From Turritopsis dohrnii (lineage: Eukaryota; Cnidaria; Hydrozoa; Anthoathecata; Oceaniidae): 64,000 nucleotides of DNA. The stretch spans positions 372,001 to 436,000 of the forward strand of contig BQMF02000179.1 of the NCBI GenBank assembly GCA_027922465.2, read 5' to 3'. A program made the position numbers and the translations under genes. The notes below the pieces were generated by a model that was not told where the DNA came from, ran no database searches, and saw only the letters and a program-made list of their open reading frames with translations. This document shows, in pieces, positions 13,050-22,347 of this stretch. How positions within the stretch are numbered: position 1 is the first letter of the stretch; every line of letters starts with the position of its first letter.

Positions 13050-13815
13050 CGAATAAGACTGGTTATTCAAAGCTCCACGGGGAATAGGAATTTACTTCGA
13101 ATAACCGAAATTTCGAATAACTGAAAATTTTCTTATTTTGGTCCAATTTTCACTCTGACGGATTTTTTTTGGAGGGATTTGAATAAAAAAAGTAGTCATA
13201 TCAAGTTTCTACTCTACAGTTTTAAACGCAACGAGTGTTTCAAACGTTAAAATATACAAATATAATGTTTACTTAAAATAAATATCAACAATAACCATTC
13301 TTCATATCTATATTCTTATGAAGTGTTTGTGAAATAGTTTTCAATAAAAGTTTGCTTTTTGCCCTCGGTAAAGTGCTGGTTACATTTGTTGGTTATCGCG
13401 TGTAGTTTTTTCCTTATTTCATCACCATCTTTATCAAAAAGCGACAAGCGATCGATCAACTCCAGGGCATCCTCTATCTCCGATAATGTTGGTTTTTGTG
13501 GAGGCACATCGTTTACTTCGATTTCTTCATCATTTTCGTCTTCCTCCTCTACGCTCTTGCCGTCAGTATCATTAACAATGGATTCAGCTATTTCTTCATC
13601 GGTCAAAATAGTTGTATTGTTTGTAGCAATCTCAAAATCTATGTCGATGAATTCATCGGCATCAAATCTATCGTCTACTAAACCACGATTTTTCAGCTCG
13701 TTGATGTTTTCTGGAAGTGATTTAAATGGGTCATCCTCATCATTAATACTTGAAGTTTGTGTTTCCTTCGAGATAGCAATTAATTACGGTATTTATGGAT
13801 ACAGCTTCCCAAGAT

Positions 13816-13900
13816 TTGACCAAAACTCGCATTTGACCAAAACTCGCATTTGACCAAAACTCGCATTTGACCAAAACTCGCATTTGACCAAAACTCGCAT
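13816..13900. repeat. 17-bp tandem repeat, five copies, inside the transposase
   Basis: Five perfect copies of GACCAAAACTCGCATTT in a row. 17 is not a multiple of three, so the array breaks the transposase frame just after the sequence encoding PVINILEG. Confidence 0.95.
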
Positions 13901-14149
13901 TCCTTCAAGAATGTTGATAACAGGAACTTCCTTACCGGCATCGATGTGCTTGAGCTGACGCTTAACAACATTAGAGCGATAAAATGCTTTCAATGCCCTA
14001 ATCACACCTTGGTCCGTAGGTTGAGTCTTGGACGTTGTGTTGGGTGGCAAAAACACCAACTCTATAGCTTTGAGGTTTTCCACTTCTGGGTGTGCAGGAC
14101 AGTTATCAATAATGAGAACAATTTTACGGCCTTCTTTATGAAACATAGC

Positions 14150-14516
14150 ATCATTATTATTATTATAATTATTCTTTTATTTAGTAAAGCAGGTTACAGA
14201 CAAAGGCAGCGTGAGCTGATGTGGACCTACATAAAAAATAATTTAAAAATATAAAAATATAAAAAATATAAAAGTGTATATATACATATAATTTGTTATT
14301 AAAGAATAAAATGTCTAGTATATACTGTAGTATCTGCATGATTAAAATTGAAATGGCTGAATTGTGTATGGCTAACGTAGGATGGCTTATGATGATGGCG
14401 ATGAGTTAGAAGCTGGAAGTAGAGTTAATGAGACTAGATATGAGTGCAAAAGCTAGTATAATAGACTCAAAAGAAGCCACAAATGAATCCAAAATGAAAA
14501 TGGGTTATTGAGCTGG

Positions 14517-14556
<40 letters not shown>

Positions 14557-15276
14557 GATTTAGAAATATAACTAGTATAAAATATAAAATACTAAAAATA
14601 GTACGAAGAATATATATTAAACTTAAGAGAGTGAAAAAGAAAAAGAAGTTCAAAAACAGACTAGGCATAACTAGGCACTGGCCTTCTAATCCAAGACAAG
14701 ACCCAGGCACAGGCTGTGTTGATGGAAGTTAGAACTAAGGGTTGGCAAAAGAGTAGAAGTTGTTAAGGATTTGGTAAAACGACTAATTTGTTTCTTGAAG
14801 ACTAAGTTAATTAATAAAAAGTAAAATCATCGTCAATATGGTAAGAATCATAGTCAAATGAATATTTATTGATATTATTTTTAAATTTAGAAAGTTTTTC
14901 TTTGAAAACCTCGTGAGATTTTTCACCAGTAAGTTCATTAGGCATTCTATTCCATATTCTCGCAGCCTTATATGAAAAAGAGCTTTTGGTACCTGTATCG
15001 TAAGTAACATTCATTTGGTGATTCCGAGATAGATTGTGTTCCTTGTGTGTAAAGAGTGAACGGATATCCTCATCGATCAGTCTGTGATATACCTTATGCA
15101 TCAGGCATAAGAGGCGGCGTTTATATATATAGGATATTGGCATCCATTTAGCTTTTTCAAGGGTTTCATACGATGATAAATTGCTAGGTAATTGATGTAT
15201 AAGCTTGGCAGCTTTGATGTGAATCTCCTCCAAGGGTCCAAGCTTGTTGGGCTGGCCCCACACAGAGATAAGATGC
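14150..15276 (-). mobile_element. 5'-truncated LINE 3' fragment (CR1/Jockey-like)
   Basis: On the minus strand the frame 14811-15276 encodes the C-terminal part of a LINE polymerase ORF. It begins mid-protein at LISVWGQPNK and contains LEEIHIKAAKLIHQLPSN, then a region with YKAARIWNRMPNEL, the usual thumb/C-terminal 'W N x (L/M) P' signature. The stop is followed by a 3' untranslated part, an AATAAA near 14185 and an AAT-rich simple tail ending at about 14150, where the Tigger frame resumes. A 37-nt plus-strand poly(A) at 14518-14554 lies within the UTR. The 5' border at 15276/15277 abuts the inverted repeat arm. Confidence 0.75.
14518..14554 (+). repeat. Poly(A) homopolymer tract
   Basis: About 37 consecutive A on the plus strand (poly-T in the direction of the surrounding LINE fragment). 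This may be a slippage product or the tail of a separate oppositely oriented insertion; exact length is unreliable in any assembly. Confidence 0.9.
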
Positions 15277-15996
15277 CATCGTGCCATATCAGGAGAAGAA
15301 AAGTCGTGCACACCTGAAATGACAGCAAGCTGGGAGCAAACACATTTACCCACAATCCTATCAAGATATGAATTAAAAGATATCTACAAAGCTGACGAAT
15401 TTGGTTTATTCTACCAGCAGCTTCCAACAAGTACCCTCCATCTTAAAGGCCAACGATGTGCAGGTGGAAAGTTCAGTAAAATTCGTTTGACGGGCCTTGC
15501 AGCGGGAAATGCCATAGGCGAAAAACTACCAATGTTAGTCATCGGCAAGTCAAAAATACCAAGATGTTTTAAAGGTGTAAAAAGCTTTCCATGCCAATAC
15601 AAAGCCCAGAAAAAGATTTCTTACGTAATCAGTAAAGATTTCAGAGTCCATCCAAGACTTTTTCTGGGCTTTGTATTGGCATGGAAAGCTTTTTACACCT
15701 TTAAAACATCTTGGTATTTTTGAATTGCCGATGACTAACATTGGTAGTTTTTCGCCTATGGCATTTCCCGCTGCAAGGCCCGTCAAACGAATTTTACTGA
15801 ACTTTCCACCTGCACATCGTTGGCCTTTAAGATGGAGGGTACTTGTTGGAAGCTGCTGGTAGAATAAACCAAATTCGTCAGCTTTGTAGATATCTTTTAA
15901 TTCATATCTTGATAGGATTGTGGGTAAATGTGTTTGCTCCCAGCTTGCTGTCATTTCAGGTGTGCACGACTTTTCTTCTCCTGATATGGCACGATG
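15277..15996. repeat. Near-perfect 339-bp inverted repeat with 42-bp loop
   Basis: Arm 1 is 15277-15615 and arm 2 is 15658-15996; they are reverse complements with a single visible mismatch (C versus A near 15549/15724). The 42-bp spacer 15616-15657 is the natural continuation of the transposase (SWMDSEIFTDYVRN on the minus strand). Arm 2 is therefore the original, in the transposase reading direction, and arm 1 is an inverted copy placed between the transposase break and the LINE 5' end. Confidence 0.95.
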
Positions 15997-16494
15997 TACA
16001 ACGTTATTTCTATTTTTCCAGCGATCAAGCCATCCTTCAGAGGCTTTGAAATCTGTTACATTGAACTGTTTAACAAATTCCAATGCTTTCTCTCGAAGAA
16101 TATGGCCACTAATTGGTATTTCTTTCACGTGCATTCATGAACCATTTATACATAGCTTTATCAATCTGATCGTGTTTACCAGAGCTTAGTTTTGTCTCTT
16201 AGCTCCATATTTGCCTGACTCATAACTACTGATTATGTCTTCTTTGTTTTTGAACACCATACTAGTTTTTGTTATGCCTTTTTCTTCAAGTTCTTTTCCT
16301 TGATGGTCAAGACATCTTTCTTTCTCGAGGCTGCCATGTCGAACTGTTTTAACATCTCCTTACAATGTTTGATGATGCAGATTGCGGTATAAAGAAGGTT
16401 TTCGAATGTTTTCAAAAAAAAGTAGTCATTGCATTGCATCAAAAGTATTCAATGAAATTTCCTACAGCAGTCGAGGAGAAGTAACAAAATCATT

Positions 16495-16890
16495 ATGGAC
16501 CTTATGTCATTGATAGTAAACAATGAAGATCCGATGGAGATAATTATTCTAAGGAACTTTGAAACAACTTCAACAGTTATGGGGTTTCATGTGTACCGAA
16601 GCAAGTGGCAACCTGTTATTGGACAAGTTCTCAAAACACGAATGGAGCCTATGAATGAAGTCGACAAATATGCCGGGCTGTCCTTGACGACAAGGAGAAT
16701 AACGTAGTGGGTCACTTACCAAAGGGGCAAAGTGGAAAATATTTTACTTCCTAAAATCAGATCCACTGAATAGTTGTTTTGTGAAAGTCACAGGAAAGGT
16801 GATAAATATGGAATGCCAATCCCTTGTTTGCTTAAATTTTCTGGAAATGGTGAAAGCATTCAACTTTTAAAAAAATTGCTTTGTACATAG
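16495..16890 (+). pseudogene. HIRAN-like protein, decayed passenger ORF of the Tigger element
   Basis: The plus-strand frame 16495-16707 contains GFHVYRSKWQPVIGQVL and a following EPMNEVDKYA. The reading then shifts to give the NNVVGHLPKGQSGKY block, shifts again to FYFLKSDPLNSCFVKVTGKV, and again to GMPIPCLLKFSGNGESIQLL. The order 'HVYR-W-P-IG ... N-D-YA ... VGHLP ... V-TGK ... IPC-L-F-G' is that of a family common in cnidarian and other invertebrate gene sets and resembles a HIRAN domain (small DNA-end-binding fold). It is transcribed away from the transposase and lies inside the TIRs. Three frameshifts make it a pseudogene. The family match is from memory and moderately sure. Confidence 0.6.
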
Positions 16891-17176
16891 TTTTATTTTT
16901 ACGAATAAAGACTATTTTTCTTTTATAAAAAGTGTTTGAAGTTGAAAATTCTCACTTTCACTCCAGCTATTGTCAAGAATTTTGAATAACTGAGAGAATA
17001 TTGAGCCAAGGGGGTTAGAAAACCACTTCGATTAAACGAATTTTCGAATAACTGAAGTTTGAATAACTGAGATTTACTCTAAAACGAGTTAGAAAATTCA
17101 AGGGGAATGAAAATCGCTTTGAATAACCGAGAATTTCGAATAAGTGCAGGTTTGAATAACCGGGAGTCTACTATAT

Positions 17177-18400
17177 AAAAAGGCTGAAAAGTTCATCCGC
17201 AGATGCCAGGAGAAGTGGCACAAGGCCTAATTATCAGTTGGCCTGGCATAGGTGGACCAGCGTTGTGGTTAACTTGCTTTATAATACAAATGCAGGCTTT
17301 TTCTCCGTTTCCGGTAACTTGACAACGAATATGTTCATTTAAAAAGAAAAAGAGATTCTAGGGTCCACATCCCGAAGTACTTCATCGCTTTGATATATGG
17401 AAAGCTCTTGCCATCCTCCTCGGGTTGGTTAAAGTTGACGTTCATCTCACCCAACCCAGTTTTAATAGATGCAATTACCGTTGTAAATCATTACCAAGTG
17501 TGCTATATACTGTGAGGTGTGAAATAATGCTATTCAAACACAACTTTCACTGTTGGAGACAAAAAATATTCCACTTTGGAGATCACACGACTAGTTGATT
17601 TCAGTACGATGAAAATTGGATTGAATGACAACGATAACAGTAAGGTTGTTCATAGTCTTGTCACTATGGGCTGTTGAATAATAACTTCGAATGAATTATG
17701 AATTAAAATTCTTCAGGGGCTGCGACTCGACTTTTAAAGTGGTGGGGCCACGTAATATAGTGACTAAGGTTGGGGCAGGCGAACCGAGAAAGAGAAGAAG
17801 TCTTCACGAAAAATGAACTATTTGCAGAGGAATAAAAGTCTTTTTCATGATACCTGATTAACATAAGTTACCTGATAAATGTTAAATCATATATAACTAC
17901 TAAATTAGCAACACGAATTTTTGAAATGATCCAACATAACTATAGCACATTTTTTGAAATTGTTACACTAGGTTGTAGTAGGTTGTGCGTTCTTAATGAT
18001 TTGAATGTCCTAGACTTTTATACTTAGATACTTTAAACAACCAAAACGTACAAAAACGTTTTCAAGACGGGACATACTTTCAATTAATGCTTAGCAACAA
18101 ATTAAGCACGTGTTTGCCTGTGTTAAAGATAATGAACTATTACATGCAGAGCTGAGGATTACACTATGCTGATGTCAGCAGAAATAGAACAATTGAGAAA
18201 TGGTCTGAGAACGAGCAGGCTCCGCATTGATAAAGCGCTCAAACAAAGTAAAAAATGATTGGCTCTCTCAGAAGAAAACTGCTGACACATGTTTTTCTCG
18301 ACATTATGACAGTTCATTATCTTGAAAGTGTTAAGTTATTGATTTGTATTTCAATATACGGAAAGACTGCTAATGTAACGCTATATTTATTAGCAAAGAT
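17177..18400. other. Intergenic; one possible terminal exon
   Basis: Mostly featureless AT-rich DNA. At about 18152-18258 (+) an open stretch after a CATGCAG acceptor encodes a short helix (SAEIEQLRNGLRTSRLRI) ending in a stop. It may be the last exon of a coiled-coil gene, but no partner exons were found. Confidence 0.3.
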
Positions 18401-18937
18401 AATTACCTTATCGGCCCTTTTTACGCCGGCCCTAATTTAACACCGGCCCTTTTTACGCCGGCCCTTATTCCGCCACCCCAAGATTTTGCCTTAACGCCAC
18501 TTAGGGCCGTTATTTACGCCTCAAAAGTAAAAAAGAAAAAAAAAAATTTTTAAGCACTATTTTTCACTTTTTCTGCTGAAATTTTAACCTATACTACAAA
18601 TGTCTTCGAATATATATCATCTAATACATCGTAAGACTTAATCTATTACAGTTATTTCGTCCTCTTTTTCATTAATGCTTTCATTTATTTTCTCTAATTC
18701 CCTCATCGTCATCTGATTCTATTTCTGCTTCAACTTCCCCTTCATCTGACTCTTCATTGTCTCCAAAGAGTTCTTTCACATCTAAAGTTTGTTTCATTTT
18801 TTCAAATCTAAATTTCAACTTTAAAAAATAACGCCGATTTTTTGAAAAATTTCCATTTTTTTTGGCCCTTTTTACGCCGGCCCTTTTAACGCCGCGCACC
18901 AAAATTTACGCCACATTAGGGCCGGCGTAAGGTAATT
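18401..18937. mobile_element. Non-autonomous transposon with GGGCCGGCGTAA subterminal repeats
   Basis: The ends AATTACCTTA and TAAGGTAATT are perfect inverted repeats, and both ends carry several copies of GGCCCTTTTTACGCCGGCCC-like motifs in opposite orientations. The minus strand holds a 73-codon frame (18681-18902), basic then acidic (DNEESDEGEVEAEIESDDDE), that may be a vestige of the parent's protein. The GC-rich repeats contrast with the surroundings. Superfamily not assigned. Confidence 0.7.
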
Positions 18938-19023
18938 TGAGAACTCTCCCGTCGCCGCGGCCCCTGTTCTTTGATCCAAAAAGCCCTAACTAAATTTCTT
19001 TGATATAACGTGTCGTGGTTAAT

Positions 19024-19462
19024 AGGGACCTTACGAAACTACGACGGCAACGTGGACGACAACGTGAAGCAAACAAAAGATTCTCTTTACTGCACAGACT
19101 TGCTTTATAATGGAAGTCATTTCACACATAGAAATACGTATTTCTATGTTTCACACTATACTATTGGGAAATGTTTTTAATTTTACTAATATCATTATTA
19201 GATTTGCACGTTCTATACACAACGTGAAAAGTAATATTTTGAAGTCGTACTGAAAACGAAGACGTGAGAATAGCAGTACTTCGGATAAATTTTCCTTGGT
19301 TCCTTCATGATTCTGTTGGTCTAAGTTCAAGAAACAAACTTCATAGGCATTATAAATAACTTCTTAACCAAAGTGTATAGTTTCTACTCTTTTGTGATTC
19401 ATTGGAGATGAATATCTTGTACGTCGTCGTCTTCGTTGCCGTCGTAGTTTCGTAAGGTCCCT
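19024..19462. mobile_element. MITE with perfect 29-bp TIRs
   Basis: The inverted termini begin AGGGACCTTACGAAACTACG and are identical for 29 bp at both ends; AAT flanks both sides as a possible 3-bp target duplication. No coding capacity. A perfect 24-bp palindrome (19126-19149, centred on ACGT) lies inside. The AGGGACCTTACGA-type terminus recurs in marine invertebrate MITEs, in my recollection. Confidence 0.85.
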
Positions 19463-19969
19463 AATAAGATCCTGGGACGAAATTAATCGACTGTATGATT
19501 ATGTTTTTCATTTCCGACATGTTGGATTAGCGAGGCGAGGATAAACAACATTGAAGAGAAATTTTTTTAATGCAGGATTTGAAAACACAACAATAAATTC
19601 ATGAGTCATCGCTCATCAATTATTTAAAAGAACAACACATGGAGTTGTGTATATTCACCAGAAATGTAAAGAAATACTTTGCAGATCTGTGTTTACAGTT
19701 CGGGCTTTGTAATGTCCATCCTCTGATTTCGAATATACTCTACTGATTTCGAATCCTGAGTTCGTACTGCAAATCTTCTTAAACTTGCTCATTTTTTCAG
19801 AGGATCTTAAGAATCATCTGACGTTTGACGAAGTTGGTTAAAAATTAGTAAAGTCGTAATGACGTCGTTAAAACCTATACTTGTTTTGCTGTCTCAAACA
19901 AAATTTTGCAGGACAAACCTATGAGCTGTCTCTGAACCTAACAGCAAGGTTTACTTACAGGTTTTGAAA

Positions 19970-20161
19970 TACAGTAGACTGTCTCTAAACTCAAATACAG
20001 TAGACTGTCTCTAAACTCAAACCCTTGGAGAGGAAAACAAAATCGTTCGAATTATGGAGAGTTCGAGTCATAGAGAGTGATATTGCTAGGTTTTAACTGA
20101 TTCAGTTCGAATTATGGAGAGTTCGAGTAATGGAAAGTCGAATTATAGAGAGTCCACTGTA
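19970..20161. mobile_element. pogo/Tigger-derived MITE with duplicated left end
   Basis: The left end TACAGTAGACTGTCTCTAAA occurs twice in tandem, 26 bp apart (19970 and 19996). The right end GAGAGTCCACTGTA (20148-20161) is its imperfect inverse, with TA borders. Inside, the block AGTTCGAATTATGGAGAGTT is repeated. This matches the style of short pogo-related MITEs. Confidence 0.75.
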
Positions 20162-21613
20162 GCACGAGATCACACGAGATCGCATTCAACTTTTTCGGCA
20201 TTCAAATGAAGATGTTTTCACAAATTGAACAGAATATATATATGACTGTTTTTCCTTTACAGTAGATGCTGTTATTAAGCTAACAACTAAATAACATCGA
20301 AAAGTTGGAAAACAAAAAGAAGAAACACGTGTTTATGTTTAAAAACATTTCTCAAGAATCCAGCATGGAAACTCCGTTTCAAAGAAAACCCTTGATTACT
20401 TGCTGTTCAAGTCATTATGAAAACATAAAATAAAAATCTGTCGACATTTTTTTTTTTAAAATCCAAGTATTCCAAATGCCGCGATGACTGCAAATCTATA
20501 TTTAGAAACATTTCGTCAAGTAGTGGGTATAAATCTGTCGGTGTATAAGCGACGAATATTTTTCAATTTGAAGATTATGGAACCAGTCGTACGAGCGGAC
20601 TACAATTTGACGACACCGCATTCGTTGGTAAGCGAATCAGTTACTTCGTCATGTAACTTCTCCGTGTAACCTCGTATTACCAATATTGATGTTACTCTTT
20701 CACCGTTGTAAACCCTTTATATCTTAAATAGGCGACAGTTTAACTAGAGCTAACGTACTTTATTGGGAGAAATTTTCGCTGTCTCAAAAAACCGGGATAT
20801 TTCTTTTGGATCAGTTGATTTCGGATCTTTGGATCAAACTTAAGCAAAAACATACTTTAATGGGGCAAACCTTTCTTCTTCGTCACATAGCCAAGTTCAA
20901 GTTTTGTGACGATCAAATAGTAACCTTTTGAGTAATCACAATTCACAGGAGAATTGGTGAGATGTAGGACAACGAAGTACTTAGTAGTCATAATTCACTA
21001 GGGAATTTGGATTGATGAAAAGAAAAGGGTCTCGTCTTAATTCCCTCTATCTTTCCTAATTCTCTTGTGAATCAATCCCCACATAGTCCTAATTCTCCAC
21101 TACATCGGCTTCAAAATGACGTCACTACACCGTTCTCAGTCATAAGTGTTTTTCATTCACCAGCGAACACACCTCTCCCGAACTCCTTTCTCGCTTCATG
21201 TTGGTGTTTTTCAATTCCCTTCTTTCAATTCCATGATAATCCACTCACTGAATAAACGTTTCTCAATTGAAAAATCATTGAGTGAAGCAGTTCAAGTAAA
21301 TACCAGAACGATATCCTCACCGACACCGTCACTCAAACACCTTCATACTTTCAATGGCCATTCAATTTTTTTCAAAATCAAGTTGGCCACAAGTGAAACT
21401 TCCCTGAATGGAATATGTTAATACTGCATCTTCTTGATATCGAAAAAAAAAGGTCTGAGAAAGAAGTGGTATCTTAGTTATAGTAATTGTAAACTTCAAC
21501 GAGCTCGTGTGAATTTAAGCTGCGATAACGGATCATGTCATTTGATGTTTCAAAAAAGGAGAAATTAACAGTTCGTTGATTAGTGTTTTTTGAATACCTT
21601 CTCTTTCATTTAG
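20162..21613. other. Upstream region of the bHLH gene
   Basis: No domain-bearing ORF. Small frames at 20484-20669 and 21067-21421 lack supporting features. A 5' exon of the bHLH gene must lie here or further upstream, because the bHLH exon opens with an acceptor rather than an ATG. Confidence 0.45.
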
Positions 21614-22078
21614 GTGAATAACTGTGTTTCATCGTGTCCTAGCAACCACAACAGACACAACGAAAAACTTAAAAAAAGTCGAAACATCATCAAAAACGAA
21701 ATAACCAATCAAATTACTAAAGATATGTGTCGCCAGTCCTCATGTAGACCTGGTCACACTCGAAATAATAAAAACAAAGAACGTTTACCAGACAAGTATA
21801 TCCGTGGTCAACCATCCAAGTTAAAAGACCAGTGTGAGAACATAACCACCAATAGACAGGTGGCAAGGAATGAACGAGAAAGGAGCAGAAAAGCCAGGCT
21901 GAATTCTGCATTCAAAATATTACGTAATATCGTAGGCACAACCAGGGAAAATACAACGGAAACCGAAAAGAAATTGACGCAACTTGAAGTATTGAAACTG
22001 GCATCAAGATATATGAACAACTTAAATGCGTTGCTACAAGGAGAACATTACGGCACACGGAAATGCTACATGTCATAA
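21614..22078 (+). CDS. bHLH transcription factor, last (main) exon
   Basis: The exon begins immediately after TTTCATTTAG, so the N-terminus comes from an unidentified upstream exon; the first internal ATG is at 21725. Near the C-terminus is a complete basic helix-loop-helix: the basic region NRQVARNERERSRKARLN has the ERxRR-type E-box contacts (N-ERERSRKAR), helix 1 is FKILRNIV, the loop is TTRENTTETE, and helix 2 is KLTQLEVLKLASRYMNNL. The loop is a few residues longer than in most class A factors. Helix 2 with 'KL-LE-L-LA--Y' places it near the Twist/paraxis/Hand/NSCL/TAL side of the family. The rest is basic and Asn-rich. Expected role: DNA-binding developmental regulator in the nucleus, probably as a heterodimer with an E-protein. 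Confidence 0.8.
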   Translation: MNNCVSSCPSNHNRHNEKLKKSRNIIKNEITNQITKDMCRQSSCRPGHTRNNKNKERLPDKYIRGQPSKLKDQCENITTNRQVARNERERSRKARLNSAFKILRNIVGTTRENTTETEKKLTQLEVLKLASRYMNNLNALLQGEHYGTRKCYMS

Positions 22079-22347
22079 CAAGAGCTGTGCATAAAAGCAT
22101 AAAAGCGAGGCTTGGACATTATTGCTTGAAGTGAAAGATGATACGCTAGGAAAGTTTCACTGATAAGATCTGGAAGGAAAAAGGCGACACCAGAGTCGAA
22201 ACAGAATCAACTCTTTTCCATAAATATTTGGACATACTGAATGTACACTTCTTAAAGATAAAACACATGCTTTGAATCTCTTCTAAGATGGATAGACAAC
22301 TTAGAGACTAGTCCATTTTGGTGAATGTTCGTCCACTACGCTGCCAC

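Larger units (their letters stand above)
13316..16337 (-). pseudogene. Tigger/jerky-like transposase pseudogene
   Basis: Read minus, it starts MAASRKKDVLTIKEKN, a CENPB-type N-terminal HTH start. It continues through the second HTH (DIISSYESGKYGAKR, WFMNARERNIPISG with one frame change, FKASEGWLDRWKNRN). The DDE_1 domain follows, with the first catalytic Asp region reading YKADEFGLFY, then IRLTGLAAGNAIGEKLPM, the second catalytic Asp in VLIIDNCPAHPE, and the third-site region LPPNTTSKTQPTDQGVI. The acidic C-terminus ends at 13316. Breaks are: a frameshift and loss of part of the first HTH near 16280; insertion of about 1.47 kb between the two catalytic parts (14150-15615); a 17-bp tandem array at 13816-13900; and a frameshift near 13770. 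It cannot encode an active enzyme as it stands. Confidence 0.85.
13050..17176. mobile_element. Tigger/pogo-type DNA transposon (decayed, with nested LINE)
   Basis: The element carries a minus-strand jerky/Tigger-type transposase pseudogene. Its terminal regions share inverted motifs: the left has GGTTATTCAAAG with TTCGAATAACTGAA (13060-13125), and the right has GAATAACCGAGAATTTCGAA and GAATAACCGGGAGTCTACTA (17130-17174). The right end read inward, TAGTAGACTCCCGGTTATTC, matches the pogo/Tigger terminus style and is followed by TA, the expected target duplication. The left terminus is degraded, so that border is approximate. Inside are a CENPB-HTH/DDE transposase, a divergent HIRAN-like ORF, a LINE fragment and a large inverted duplication. 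Confidence 0.75.

Noticed and set aside
15244..15723. Plus-strand 159-aa transposase-like ORF
   Set aside because: It is the inverted duplicate of the minus-strand Tigger transposase (arm 1), not a separate gene.
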